Source: Apostichopus japonicus
Lineage: Eukaryota; Echinodermata; Holothuroidea; Aspidochirotida; Stichopodidae
NCBI RefSeq assembly: GCF_037975245.1
Contig: NC_092563.1
Span: 663,501-727,500 of the forward strand
Reading direction: 5' to 3'
DNA: 64,000 nt
Shown here: piece after piece, positions 11,301 to 22,092 of the stretch
How positions within the stretch are numbered: position 1 is the stretch's first letter
Layout: each line of letters starts with the position of its first letter
Notes under the pieces: generated by a model
The model's database searches: none
What the model was told of the DNA's origin: nothing
The model's input: the letters and a program-made list of their open reading frames with translations, nothing else
Position numbers and translations under genes: made by a program

Positions 11301-13844
11301 CCCCCCCCCCACGTTGAGGACTTATGCCATCTCGAATGGCAGCCTGGGGGTCCTTCGTCGGCGGTTTCTTCTTCCCCTGTTTTGAGGAAGCCGCCTTCTT
11401 TCTTTTATCTGCGGCTTTTTCTGCCAGCCAGGTACTGATCGCATCCCAGCGCTCCTAGGCCCAGTCCTCGCAAATTGAGCAGGTTTACTTGTTCCCGCAT
11501 GAGCGGCACTTCGGGCACTGATCGTGCTTGTCCCATGCCTTAAAAGGATTGTCTGGTGGCCCAAAGAAGTTACCTTAAAAAATAGTAAAGAATTTTCCAA
11601 ACATGTTGTCAAAGTATGAGAACGCTAATGTTGCGTTTGACAGAGAAACGATTTTTTAATCGTTATGGATAGACATTTCAAATATGATTTGAACAGTACA
11701 ATACGTGACGTCAGCTCTGCCATAGCAGATTGCGTCATAACCCACCCTCCGCACAGTACCTATACGGTAATCACAACAAAAACAGCGTTTGTATACAGAT
11801 AAATTTCTTCCTTAATTTCCGGTGAAATTTCTTAAAAATTAGATATGTTTTCAAAAACTCCTTAAGCCGCCATGTACTTGATCGGTGGTTCCGTGGTCTT
11901 TGTGTAACACAAGGTAAATTTTAACAGCAGACTCTGAGTTGTTCAGGCTATACATCGTGCTATCCAGCTCCAACGCGAAAAATGTTCGCATGTAGGCTAT
12001 ACTCAAACGTTGACAATCGGACAGTTCTGCGAAGCCTAAGCTTCTCATTGCTACATTCTGCTCTGACAACGATTCGATCAATTTCTTCAATAATTACCGG
12101 TGAAATTTTTATAAATTAGATATGATTTAAAAAACTCCTTAAGCCGCCATATATGTAGTAGATCGGTGGTTTCGTGGTCTTTGTGTAACACAAGATAAGT
12201 TTTAACAGCAGGCTCTTCGTTGTTTATACATCGCGGTATCCAGCTCCAGCTCGAAGAATGTTCGCGTGTATAGGCTACTCTAACGTTTACAATCGGACAG
12301 TTCTGCGATGACATCGATTCCGCCAAGTTTCATCTTTCGGTTTAACGAATACTTTACAAGTTTCCTTTTACTGTTAATTTGATCCGTGAATTTTATTTCA
12401 GCGATTTCGAAGAACAGTTAATGAACTGTGGTGTGAGTGTGAGTTTACTATGTGTAACGCTATACAAGTACACCAACTGGGCATCGTAGTATATACGTTG
12501 GCGAGTATGTACGTTATATATATGAGGCAATCCAATGTGCTTACACGTGAGTTTATTTGCTGCGGAATTGGGAGTGCTAACTTCAAGCTCGCCTGTTTTG
12601 CCTATCTGCAAGCACTACGTCAATCACCATATTGAAGCGTTCGAACAAACGGTACTTTTGGTGAGAAACTGGTGAATTTGAAAACCAGATTTCTACAAGA
12701 AGAAAACGTCGAATGGGGACAATTTTTACATGGTTAGAAAGAGAAAAATAATAACTACAACGACAATGTATCAAAATCTTCCACCAGACAATTCCTTTAA
12801 AAGGACGGAAGTGCTTACAGGAGCGGCAGTTATCCATCCTCCAAAACCTATCCCGAAGAATTTCCCGAAACGTCAGGAATCGTGAAAGTAACTCGAAGCT
12901 GTGAAAACTAAAAATAGATAAACAGCACGGAGGAGAGAAACTCTAACAGGATAACCTAAGAAAACTTGTATCTAGAACAGTACGAAAACAAACCTAATAA
13001 CGAACACTACCACACCACACTCGAGGCAACCTAAAAACGTTCAAAAATCACGAAAAATGAAATGTTTAATCAACAAAAAGCAGTTCAAATATGCAGGACG
13101 TTGAACAGATGAAATAGAATTACAAAAACAACGATAACAGTATACGAAGTGATCGAAATATTAAGCTTTATTAAGAGCAATAAGAAGAGCGATACTTGCA
13201 CCGAAGGCTGGCAATTACCGAAGGGAGATGGCCACACACACATGCAAACAATTGCCAGATGCTAGAGCGAGGTAAATACGGTAATGCATAGGTTAAATGA
13301 GGTGAGGGAGTAGTACGCGCTGTGAATTTCTGCTATCTCTCAAGAACTGGTGGGATAATGTAGTTGTACCAAAGAAATAATATATATTACTGCTATCTCT
13401 CAAGAACTGGTGGGATAATATAGATGCACCATGGAAATAATATATTTCTGCTATCTCTCAAGAACTGGTGGGATAATATAGATGCACCATGGAAATAATA
13501 TATTTCTGCTATCTCTCAAGAATTTTTCATAACTGGTACGTACCATAATAATATAAATGCACACCAATGGGTCAAAAGTCAATTCCCACTCCCATAAGAT
13601 AAAATTGAAACTACATCTCAAACAACTGGGAAAGACTTTAAGCAAGATGAGAAAAAATACTTTGTTTTCTCTTTACAAGTATGATGTAAAGGAATTTCAT
13701 GACTGATAAAATTGTACTCCTTTTGTTTTTTTCTCTTTTCTTTTGATAGTCCTGAAACTAAGGCCATCTGCACCAGCACACAGCGTGGAACCGCCTGCTC
13801 CAAGACCAAGACAAACTGGCCAACCATCACCTGTGATGGTTTAG
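2276..13844 (+). CDS. NDRG: NDRG-family protein, C-terminal half (5 exons, 5' end outside window)
   Basis: Five exons join in frame: 2276-2353, 4079-4182, 4917-5034, 6230-6365 and 13750-13844 (531 nt, 176 residues plus stop). All introns are GT/AG. The joined peptide carries family landmarks in the expected order: LLWHYFG (fragment residues 19-25), FIDAYIKRTDL, LLVAGANSPHLNDT, NSRLNP, SDCGG (118-122), QPGKLTEAF (128-136) and FLQGLGY (139-145). NDRG proteins have an alpha/beta-hydrolase fold but are considered catalytically inactive; they act in cytoplasmic stress, differentiation and trafficking processes. Family members are about 340-395 residues, so roughly half is present; the nucleophile-elbow region should lie left of base 1. 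The last exon gives a short Pro/Arg/Ser-rich tail, as variable as in other family members. Which vertebrate paralogue is closest cannot be judged. The family call is very secure; the last exon is less so, because it rests on phase and composition. Confidence 0.93.
2354..4078. other. NDRG intron with GT/AT microsatellite
   Basis: Contains an imperfect TATG/TGTG microsatellite at about 2540-2632. The rest is unremarkable AT-rich sequence. Confidence 0.7.
4079..4182 (+). CDS. NDRG: NDRG exon b
   Basis: 104 nt starting in phase 0 and ending two bases into a Lys codon (aa|a). A long polypyrimidine tract (4041-4073) precedes the AG acceptor, and the donor is gtaagt. It encodes VVQFRENLAK and NLSLFIDAYI, matching the family segment where an Asn-rich stretch leads into FINAY. 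Confidence 0.93.
4917..5034 (+). CDS. NDRG: NDRG exon c
   Basis: 118 nt completing the split Lys codon and ending in phase 0. Acceptor is ttccag, donor is gtgagt. It encodes RTDLNLRREL and then the core beta strand LLVAGANSPHLND, equivalent to LLVVGDxSP in relatives. Confidence 0.95.
5035..6229. other. NDRG intron
   Basis: No repeat of note beyond a short CT run at 6019-6034. The open frame at 5321-5602 has no recognisable composition or motif. Confidence 0.6.
6230..6365 (+). CDS. NDRG: NDRG exon d
   Basis: 136 nt starting in phase 0 and ending one base into a Val codon. Acceptor is gatttcag, donor is gtaaga. It holds the most conserved stretch of the family: NSRLNP, SDCGG, QPGKLTEAF and FLQGLGY. 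Confidence 0.97.
6366..9414. other. Left part of the 7.4-kb NDRG intron
   Basis: No gene seen. Holds a perfect hairpin at 8642-8668 and an A13 tract at 8105-8117. TAGGCCTA palindromes occur at 8181 and 8516. Confidence 0.6.
8642..8668. repeat. Perfect 12-bp hairpin
   Basis: TAATGCTTACAC and its exact complement GTGTAAGCATTA are separated by AAA. No transposon boundary or function is evident. Confidence 0.75.
9415..9692. repeat. 39-bp tandem repeat, about 7 units
   Basis: Each unit contains AAGTAAACAAACAGAATGGT then TTATT and TAGGTCATA. Central copies are nearly identical and edge copies diverged. Confidence 0.85.
9790..11590 (-). mobile_element. DIRS-like (tyrosine recombinase) retroelement remnant, gag-like part plus start of RT
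   Basis: Translated on the - strand, 11569 down to about 11430 gives a Cys-rich segment with CPKCRSC, a gap, and CSICEDW, interrupted by two stops. Next come a basic/Pro-rich stretch (about 10706-11242), an open stretch beginning KERLRSAGALDSKGK (10268-10567), and at 9810-9905 GGQLRVFGARWDE followed by GAWVLDVV. That last pattern is typical of the segment just before the reverse transcriptase of DIRS/Ngaro-type elements. The copy stops there: no RT catalytic box, RNase H or recombinase is present. Frameshifts and stops make it dead. It is GC-rich against an AT-rich intron, consistent with an insertion. Family assignment is from pattern memory. Confidence 0.7.
11801..12325. repeat. Two tandem ~260-bp diverged copies
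   Basis: Copy 1 is about 11801-12078 and copy 2 about 12079-12325. Both contain CCGGTGAAATTT, ACTCCTTAAGCCGCCAT, GATCGGTGGTT, CTTTGTGTAACACAAG and CAATCGGACAGTTCTGCGA. Confidence 0.85.
12326..13329. other. Intron, nothing recognised
   Basis: Overlapping short open frames on both strands near 12400-12840 match nothing I know. Confidence 0.5.
13330..13522. repeat. 58-60-bp tandem repeat, 3.3 units
   Basis: Starts at 13330, 13390, 13448 and 13506 (partial). The shared unit opens CTGCTATCTCTCAAGAACTG. Confidence 0.9.
13750..13844 (+). CDS. NDRG: NDRG terminal coding exon (Pro-rich tail)
   Basis: The acceptor tttgatag follows a T-rich tract. The exon supplies the two bases needed to finish the Val codon split at 6365, then 30 codons and TAG at 13842-13844. 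The tail begins VLKLRPSAPAH and continues with PP, PRPR and SPV motifs. A different frame stays open for longer (to 13926) but does not fit the incoming phase. The tail itself has no conserved family motif, so an additional exon inside the 7.4-kb intron is not excluded. Confidence 0.7.
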
Positions 13845-15356
13845 AGGAATATGCCGCCCTCTACTTCCCACTTTGTTTCAACTTCAAAAAGAATAAGATG
13901 AAGAGGGACAAACAATTCCAGAGTTAAGCAAATCTGTCAAGCAGAGGATTTTTCTTTGGCGACGCCTGAAGGTAAACAAATTTGGGCGACTGGTATCATG
14001 CTAGATAAACGTGCAGCACTATTAAGCAAAGCAAAACTGTAACAATTCTCATCAGTGAATAATGTGTCGGAATTTAGTTTGTCGTGGCAGGATCTGTGAA
14101 GATCATGGGAGGAATAATTCAGGTTGGTGCTAGGATGTGGTTCTCCTTCCAATAATTGACATCATCAGTAGATTATTTATAGTATTACTTTATTTGAAGA
14201 TGGTGATCGATCTTTTCTTTTTTTCGGAAATAGTTTTGCTTGAAAATCACTTTAAGGAGAAATCTGAATGTTTAAGAGTTGAAAACACTTTTCTTCTTCT
14301 ATCTCGTTTTTGTTCTTTAGTTATCATCGTGGAAAGTTTTTGAGATTTGCAAGAAAATTGTGACAAAACTAGCTCTGTCAGGGCATAAAATTTGTTTATG
14401 TTTGAATAAATGCTAGATGTCTCCGTTGTTTTTGTGATCTTGAATTTTTTTCATGGTGGTTGTATCTTTCAATTTGTTATAGTGCCAACTATTAGTGGTC
14501 TACGTAACTGTTGAGCTTATGGGGTAACTGGGCATTATACTCATTACAAGTTTTGGTTTGTAGTAATATTGTAATAGATGAAATGCAGGTTTGAAATGAA
14601 AAGTGGTCTTTCTTCATCGGAAAGTTTAAAATGGCTAGTAGATATTCTGGATAATATGTAGGAAAAAAAATTGCATGTGATAAAATTTGTTGTAGAGAGA
14701 TAATTTATGGGGGAAGCAAAAAAAGCTGAAATCCTGTGATGTACAGACCTAAAACTTTATGTGTTAACGGACCTTAATCATAATGTGTTTAACATAAAAG
14801 TCACGAATGACCCCCAAATAACTGTTAGAATTTGGGACTTAAAACTCACTAATTATATTTTGATGTGACTAAAATGAACTAGATGTTAATTTTTTAGTTT
14901 TTCAATATCATTGATATTAATTTGAGTTAGTTTCCCTTTGTTTGCCAAATGTTAAATGTGATATTATTAGCATAATTGGAGAGAGAGAAAAGTCTGAAGT
15001 ACTTTCACTTCACTTTTTCTAGTTCATTCTTGCAATCCCGGGTTAATTCTTCCATATGTGGAATATATATATCTCTTAAGCATGCTTGAATCTTGTCCAT
15101 TTAGATATTCGAATGATTGTAGTGTGCAATTGAAATGATGTCATTGTCTCACTGCCATTTATGTCGATTAATGTGAAAATATTTATACTAAGCACACAGT
15201 TTGATTGCAAATGCTAATGACAAATGTCATGTCACCTCTTTGATTGTAGGCCAGAATTATTCTGATGTACTTAATGTTGCATACATAATGCTTGTTCTTC
15301 ATGATACAATTCTGTGCTTGCTGTTATTAAACTAAATATTTAGAATAAAGAATAAA
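13845..15356 (+). other. Probable NDRG 3' UTR
   Basis: This stretch has no convincing reading frame and is AT-rich. AATAAA occurs at 14405-14410, 15344-15349 and 15351-15356. The clustered last two are the likelier end, giving a 3' UTR of about 1.5 kb. Extent is inferred from signals only. Confidence 0.5.
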
Positions 15357-18300
15357 ATAAATACAAAATCTGCAGCTTAGCCTTCCTGATGTTATGTTGA
15401 TGTTTGGAGCATGATATGACCAATAAAATGATTATTCGCTCAGTTCCTCGATTTAAATTAACTAAAACAATCCACAGTCATTTTGACACATTCCAAAGCA
15501 TTTTGTTGCTTCACTATGGCAACCTTTACAGTATTTAGTAGAAAGTATTTACTAGGCTTCTCACTTACCTGCCTGCTCGCAACAGTAGTACTCTAGCATC
15601 TAATGTGTGGTCTATAGTCTAGTATTTGTTGAAAATATATCTCATATTGAACCAATAAGATGATATTTGAAGATTTCATCAAGAACACAACTCTACATAA
15701 ATTGTGGGTGAGTTGTGTGTGATAAAGCGGGTAGGAATGGAAGGTACGTAGAGGGGAGGGGTGTGGCCTTCAACCAGTTTACACAGACAGTGCAATTGGC
15801 GCTGAATAAGTAATAACATAGATAATAATGCCTCTTGTTGTTTACATCCATACTAAGATTGCATGTCACTGTATATAGTTATTCAATGGATTCTTATAAG
15901 TGGAATTAATTCTGTAGTGCAATTCAAAGATAGAAAGCTTTCAATAATGCTCATGATCCATTAATGTTTACTTAATTACTTAATGACTAATTAATTAGTT
16001 TGATAGCTTATGGTGCTGTCTTTTGTGTTTTATGTGTTTATTCTTCCCTTTGTTTGGGGGGGGGGGTTGGTGTTAGAGGGGTCCAGTTTGGTGGACCAGT
16101 TTGTCTGATACAGATAAAAGGGTGCAGTAACTGAGGTTATTTCAATTAACTATTAATCTAATATAAACGATGATGAGCAATAGGTGAAAGAACGTAAAAA
16201 CGATGTCTTAAAACTGTTTGTTCTATCTTTCACCTGGAAATGATGATAATTGTCAAGTAACGTTTTATATCCACATGCAATGAATTTCTAAAGATGTTTG
16301 TACGATTGATTCTCACCTATACTTCGCTCTGTCCACCGGACATAGATCACTCTTCGCCAAGATAGACACCAACCAACCAATATATATATATTTATATATG
16401 TCTATATATATCGTTAGTCTGCTTTATCAGTGTTGCAACAAATGTTTTAAACCTTGAAAACAAACTGTTATTTCTTTTTCTTAGAGAAGGGGTACAACTG
16501 TTTCTTAGTGTATATCCCATGGCATATCCTGCATATATGAATCAGGATAGAGTCATTATCTTCATTATATTCATTAACTGTTAGGACAAAAAAATTGTTT
16601 TAATGTCTAACTGTACATGTTGATAAGAACATCTCACATAATGCTTGTATGAAACAATGCAGTGGTTCATATATATGTGATTCTGGTGGGATTTCAAAGT
16701 TGGTGTAAGAAGGAAGACAAGACTACTACTATGTGCATGCAACCTTTTTTGTTGTAACCTTGGTAACCATAGTTTCTCAAAGTTTACTTATTTATGAATG
16801 GTTGCAAAGCTTTAATGTATTCAAACACAGTCTTGTCTCCTACTAATGGATGGCTCTTGTTTATGTCTTAACTTCCTAGTGAAGTGAATAAGAAGTATTG
16901 AACTCTTTTATAATATGTTAAAAAAACAATCTGATGCCAATATTTGTATTTATTTGTATTTTGCTAACTGTATTATACTTATAAATACCTGAAGCATCTG
17001 AGGTTAAAACATACAGACAGTTTCAGAGTTTTAAATAGTCAGAAAAATTAAACAAAAATTGGGTGAAGGAAGGGTTAGGGTGGATGTGAATGTGAAGGAC
17101 AAATGTTAATTAATTGGTAACTAAGGAAAGCAGAATAGGAAAGGGGAAAATATGTAAATAAAACCTAACAAGGTAGTCACTGGGGATAGAATTCTTGTAA
17201 CTGATATTGAACAGTTTTCATGCATCTATAAGCATACATAAGTATGCATATGTATGTGTGTGGTAACCATATCTGTGTGGCTTTCTGATACAATGTTATT
17301 GATTTACCAGCTTAATTGATGGTGGGCAGAACTGTGGACTGAGCTGAGGGGGTGTCTAATTATTTGTAAAGTGCAGACCAATGTGTGTTACTGAGGTGAC
17401 TAGTTCACATGATTCATATTCATGATTCATATTGAATATTCATGTTGTGATATTGTGACTCAAATTTTCTTTCTTCAAACATTGATGTGCTTAAAACAAA
17501 TGTAGAAGCTGTCTGTTGTGAACCTTTTTAATTATATTACTAATAATTATAGTATATGTTACAACAAAGGCATGAAAAAGAAGATTTTGAGTACAACTTG
17601 TACAAGGTTATTCTACTGCTGAAGATGTGTTCATACCAAAGGTATTGGAAGAGTGTTTTTTCTGTTTTGTTTGCGTACATGATGTAACATTGTTCACGTG
17701 TTGTGATTTCAACAGATTGTGATAGAAAGTGGATATACCATGAACATGAAACGTGTACAATGGAAAAATGAGAAAACCAAAAGTTAAATAAATAAAAGGA
17801 AGATTGTTATTGCTTAACCAAGCATTTGTTATGGTTGATTTATTTGATTGTTTGTCCACAAGGGATATTCCCTCCCCCTTCACTCCATGCTACCCCCACC
17901 ATCCTCCCCCCCCCCCCATCCACATTCAGCAGCGTACCATCCAAGGGCTTACTTTACATAATCAATTTGAATGTTAAACCTGGATTTGTCAGATTTTATT
18001 ATAGTTATGTATGTAAGATATGTCATGGTAAATAAAGACTCCATTGGGACACTAAGAAATACTTCAAATGGAAAATTACACCACAGTGACTTGAATCTGA
18101 GAATTGGAATCGTCAATTAAGAAATGAAACGGAATTATCTTCATTAAGAGATCTTAACGGAAATAAAAAGGGGAAACAAAAGTTTATAATCTGAGTAAAG
18201 CACAAGACAGGTGTTTTGTTTTTTCTTTCTTCCTTTCTTTTTTGTGGTTCTGGTGAATATATTTGTTGTTCTTTAGACAAAATGGTAGCAATGCGACAGA

Positions 18301-18828
18301 TATTAATTCTGTAACGTTGAATATTCATATAATTAGAATGATATCTTAATTAGTATATCCCGATAAACTCTGAAAGAGATGTTTATCTGTTTTGATAATT
18401 GATGGCGTAATATTCTGATCCCTCTGCCACATCGCCCCTTTCGTCCACCTGACACCCCATCGTTACCCTCAACAGCTATCTCACGTAAGTTTCATTTAAA
18501 GCGAACAGGCAAACGAATACAAGCACTGAGAAATGTTTCTTTTTGTATTACTACAACCGATCACATTTCCCTTTATTCCAGCCCTTTGTCTCGACAACCA
18601 ATGACTATTGCTCTACAAATTGTGACAGGAATTTCTTTTGTTTCATATCACCATGCAGTTGTGAGAAGGCCATGACAAACACACACATACACCATTAATA
18701 AATAATTCAATAAATGATTTCTGTTTTATGATGGCGCATATAATAATAGAGGGCGTCAAACGTAACCTGTCTATAAATAGTTAACCATAGACAGCCAGCG
18801 TTCATCATTTGCACCTCGCCGCACAGAT
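15357..18828. other. Intergenic, no gene seen
   Basis: Holds an 11-G tract (16056-16066), an AT microsatellite (16379-16411) and a C tract near 17906. No exon-like frame was recognised on either strand. Confidence 0.55.
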
Positions 18829-19078
18829 TTAAAGGTATGCTGTATTGGCCCCAAATATGCTAGATATTCAAATTTGGTCACCTTTGGTCAAAATTTTTAA
18901 ACTGTTCTAATGACAATCTAAGAGGAAATTTTACTCACTGGGACATTCAATCATCTTGTGTGCTCCTTAAAATATCTGAGAACAATTTGGAGAGTAAAGA
19001 CCTCCAGGAAAGTAATTTTTGAAAACGTCTATCTATTATAGCGTGCTATGATTTGGGGCCTAAACTGACTACCTTTAA
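18829..19078. mobile_element. TTAA-flanked short inverted-repeat element
   Basis: TTAA at 18829-18832 is followed by AGGTATGCTGTATTGGCCCC; the right end reads GGGGCCTAAACTGACTACCT then TTAA (19075-19078). The tips share AGGTA and GGCCCCAAAT in inverted orientation. It is noncoding. The tips differ from those of the element at 1574. Confidence 0.75.
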
Positions 19079-19119
19079 GCCGACTATTTTGTCATAATAA
19101 TGATCATTTGTAGATCTAT

Positions 19120-19275
19120 TCCTTTGTCAAAGGACTCGCGATACACATGTGACGTCACATCGTCGTGATCACACAGTCACAGTCTCGTTGTTAGCGGACT
19201 TGGGTTAAAATTGGATCAGTTTAGTCGTTTGGTCATCGTGCCCAGGCCCTATATTGGGTGATTTTTATTTAAAAA
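19120..19275 (+). repeat. Dispersed ~150-bp repeat family, copy 1
   Basis: Contains GATACACATGTGACG, GATCACACAGTCACAGTCTCG, then TCGTTTGGTCATCGTGCCCA and GGGTGATTTTTATT. The same blocks in the same order recur at 46465-46615 and 63075-63230. Confidence 0.8.
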
Positions 19276-20453
19276 GTATTACTTTACTATAGCATGTTAA
19301 TGTATAGCATCTCGTGAATGTCAGCTACCCTATATTTGTTTGCTCTTTTGAAACACATTTGCAACACTCAGCCGAAAATACTTTCACAGAAAATCAATAT
19401 GCATTATAATCGGGATGAAATGTGGTAACTTCAGTTTTGACATTAAGGTCGGGCAAACTTATCTACATTATTTTTTTAATTGCACATATTATCAGGGATG
19501 AGAAGAAGTACTTTATACCATTTTCATGTGTACAAAAGAATAATTAATAATGACTTTAGTAATCTTCATAACAGTAAAAAGAAATTATGAAACAAGCAAA
19601 TCCAAGTTATAATATGCCGGACTATTTAGTACTGATTCCCATCAAGATCCTGGTTTTAACCATCACTTAATTTACCCAAACGTAAAATCATGCTTTAGAA
19701 TGCAAAGTATTTGACCAAAGCTACCTTTATGATTCAATTCAATACTTTTTCCTTTCTCGAGAAATCCAAATTGATGGCCATGCATATGCCACGAGTTTAG
19801 TTACCAAATTGGCGCGTGATAAAACCAATTCCAATGGAGAGCGAAATCACATATAATGTACTTGATTTCTGCATGTAAACCTATGCTTTTCACGTTGATT
19901 TCATCTTTAATTTGTTACCTTCTCGAAACTGGAGGTTTCATGGAAGGAAAGATGAATATAGCCAAAGGTTATATATAAGACTAAATGGGTTTGTTACATA
20001 GCATATGACCGCATCTATACTGTATGGTTTAGAGGTTTAACAAGCCCATATAGCGCATACACAGCGTACACGTTTTAAGGTTTTACAACGTAGAAATATT
20101 TACAACTCTTAGTACCGTTATCTGTTTTTTTGTCAACAATACTCTTCAAATACTTGATACAAATATGATTTTTTTTATTATTATTATTATGTTCATATAC
20201 ATGGTGATATCATACCACAGACCCGTATTATTTAGATTAGTCCCGAAACTTCCCTTCAATAAGAGAAAAACTTATTGCTAAATCAATATCATTAATAAGT
20301 TGACGTATCACTCAGAATTATATTAAACTTAAGACGAACGATATTTTTTCCAGAATATCTTTCATCACTTAACAATTTAATTAGACACACCATCCGTACA
20401 AAACATAAGTTGGGATAACGTTTGCTAAACTGTACTTACATGTTCAGAGTACT
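19276..20453. other. Intergenic, no gene seen
   Basis: AT-rich and without recognisable exons or repeats apart from a short ATT run near 20171-20189. Confidence 0.55.
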
Positions 20454-20675
20454 CATACTGACAATATGAGCAGTATAAAATAATATCCTGCTCTTCTATT
20501 GTTAGATAAACGTTAGGAACTGATCATACTGACAATATGAATAGTATAAAATAATATCCTGCTCTTCTATTGTTAGATAAAGGTTAGGAACTGATCATAC
20601 TGACAATATGAATAGTATAAAATAATATCCTGTTTCTATTGTTAGATAAAGGTTAGGAACTGTTCATACTGTCAG
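20454..20675. repeat. ~70-bp tandem repeat, 3 units
   Basis: Units start near 20454, 20525, 20595 and 20664 (partial). They share CATACTGACAATATGA, GTATAAAATAATATCCTG and TTGTTAGATAAA. Confidence 0.9.
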
Positions 20676-21481
20676 TACGAGTGCTTCGGAGCATGATATG
20701 GGATGACAGTATAGAGTGGTTGCGTAAAGAAAAAGTTAACACTCAAAGAGACACTCAAATTGATTCAAATTCATGGAGGTAAAGAAGAGATTTAGTTATT
20801 TTCACTGATGAACTCAGTCTACGCATGCGTACTTGATCGAGGGTATCAAACGGCCAATGGCAATTGGTCAAGCGACAACACAGGAAAAGAGAACTCATAC
20901 CTTCTTGACATTGTTAGTGTGCAGTGTCTGTTCTTTTTCCATACTGTACTTCTTCTTTTTTATCCTAGACGATTTGGTGGTTAAAGGCGCCTCGTATTTA
21001 AGAAAACTCATGCTTATAATGGAAACACTTAGGCAATAGTAATAGTGTTTGGTTTCACGTGACCTGTTTCCTCCATATCTGATAATTATTAATAAAAAAT
21101 ATATCACACATGCTGCAACGAGCCCATCTGACTCGATCTGAAACATAATACATTATGTTGTCATTTAAACAAATAATAAATAATAATAATTAAAAGCAAC
21201 GTAAATATATTGTGACGTTAACATTTAAGATACTAAAGCATAAGTTAAATACAATTGATTGATTGATTCTTAAATAATGAGGTTTAAAAAATAAAGAACT
21301 AAAATATATTACAGAATACAAAATGGGACACGGTATTATGGTTTAGAAAACAAAATGAAATATAATACAACAGAAAGATAAAAAAAAAACATATAGGTGA
21401 ACAAAAGGCCAACAAGTAAAGGCGATTGCTGCATATGAAGGGTATAAATATCTTTGGTTAAAATGATTTTCATCAATTGGC
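20676..21481. other. Intergenic, no gene seen
   Basis: Short open frames near 20833-21146 show no motif. The interval lies just beyond the candidate P450 polyadenylation signals. Confidence 0.5.
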
Positions 21482-21981
21482 TTTATTTTTACGATCACTT
21501 TACACATTTCAGGTAAACTAATCCATAATTCCAGTAAGGAAATATTGAATGGTTAAAATGAGCCGTCACTAAAAAGTGACGAGATTGAAATGTCATAATT
21601 TTATTATAAAACATTTGTTGGGTTAATTTGGGTCATCAAAGGTCTGTTTATATATACATTGCTTTTTATATCATTTTAAAATGTATTAATTGTGAATGAA
21701 AACTTGAACAACAAGATTTTTTCAAAACAGGAAAATTGCAAATCTTATGTGTCACAAAAAAGTAGACAAAACTTGCTACAGACGGCCGGGGAGGGGGGGG
21801 GGTGGGGAGAACGGTTGTTCCCACTTCTAATACTTCGTCCCCTATAAGTCATGTTTAATGCTAATTTGCATACTTCGTGTTGGGGATTTGGCCAGAGCAA
21901 CAGATCCTCTAAAGAGAACCTTTGGAGCACAAAATCCGAAGATTATGATGTGGTTTTCCTCTTCTGTAGATAAATACAAAA
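21482..21981 (-). other. Probable P450 3' UTR
   Basis: Candidate AATAAA signals on the - strand lie at 21600-21605 and 21482-21487. There is a G/C tract at 21788-21801. Which signal is used cannot be told from sequence. Confidence 0.45.
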
Positions 21982-22092
21982 TCAGCGATCAACGAAAGAT
22001 ACTTTAACAGCCCCTCCCGGCACCATCAGACCCCTGATTGCCGGTTTAATTGCAGACTTCCCTCGAAACTGGAGCTTGAAGTTTCTAGATAT
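21982..22092 (-). CDS. P450 exon 9 (C-terminus)
   Basis: 36 codons and TGA, acceptor ttcacag. It has the hydrophobic terminal strands, with the pattern [13 protein letters not shown] before the end. Too short to stand out as an ORF; found by continuing from exon 8 in phase 0. Confidence 0.93.
   Translation of the reverse strand: MSRNFKLQFRGKSAIKPAIRGLMVPGGAVKVSFVDR

Noticed and set aside
13330-13522. CRISPR-like regular repeats (also 20454-20675 and 9415-9692)
   Set aside because: Plain tandem repeats without unique spacers, in an animal intron.
13750-13926. Longer frame through the last NDRG exon ending at 13926
   Set aside because: It does not match the phase left by the exon ending at 6365.
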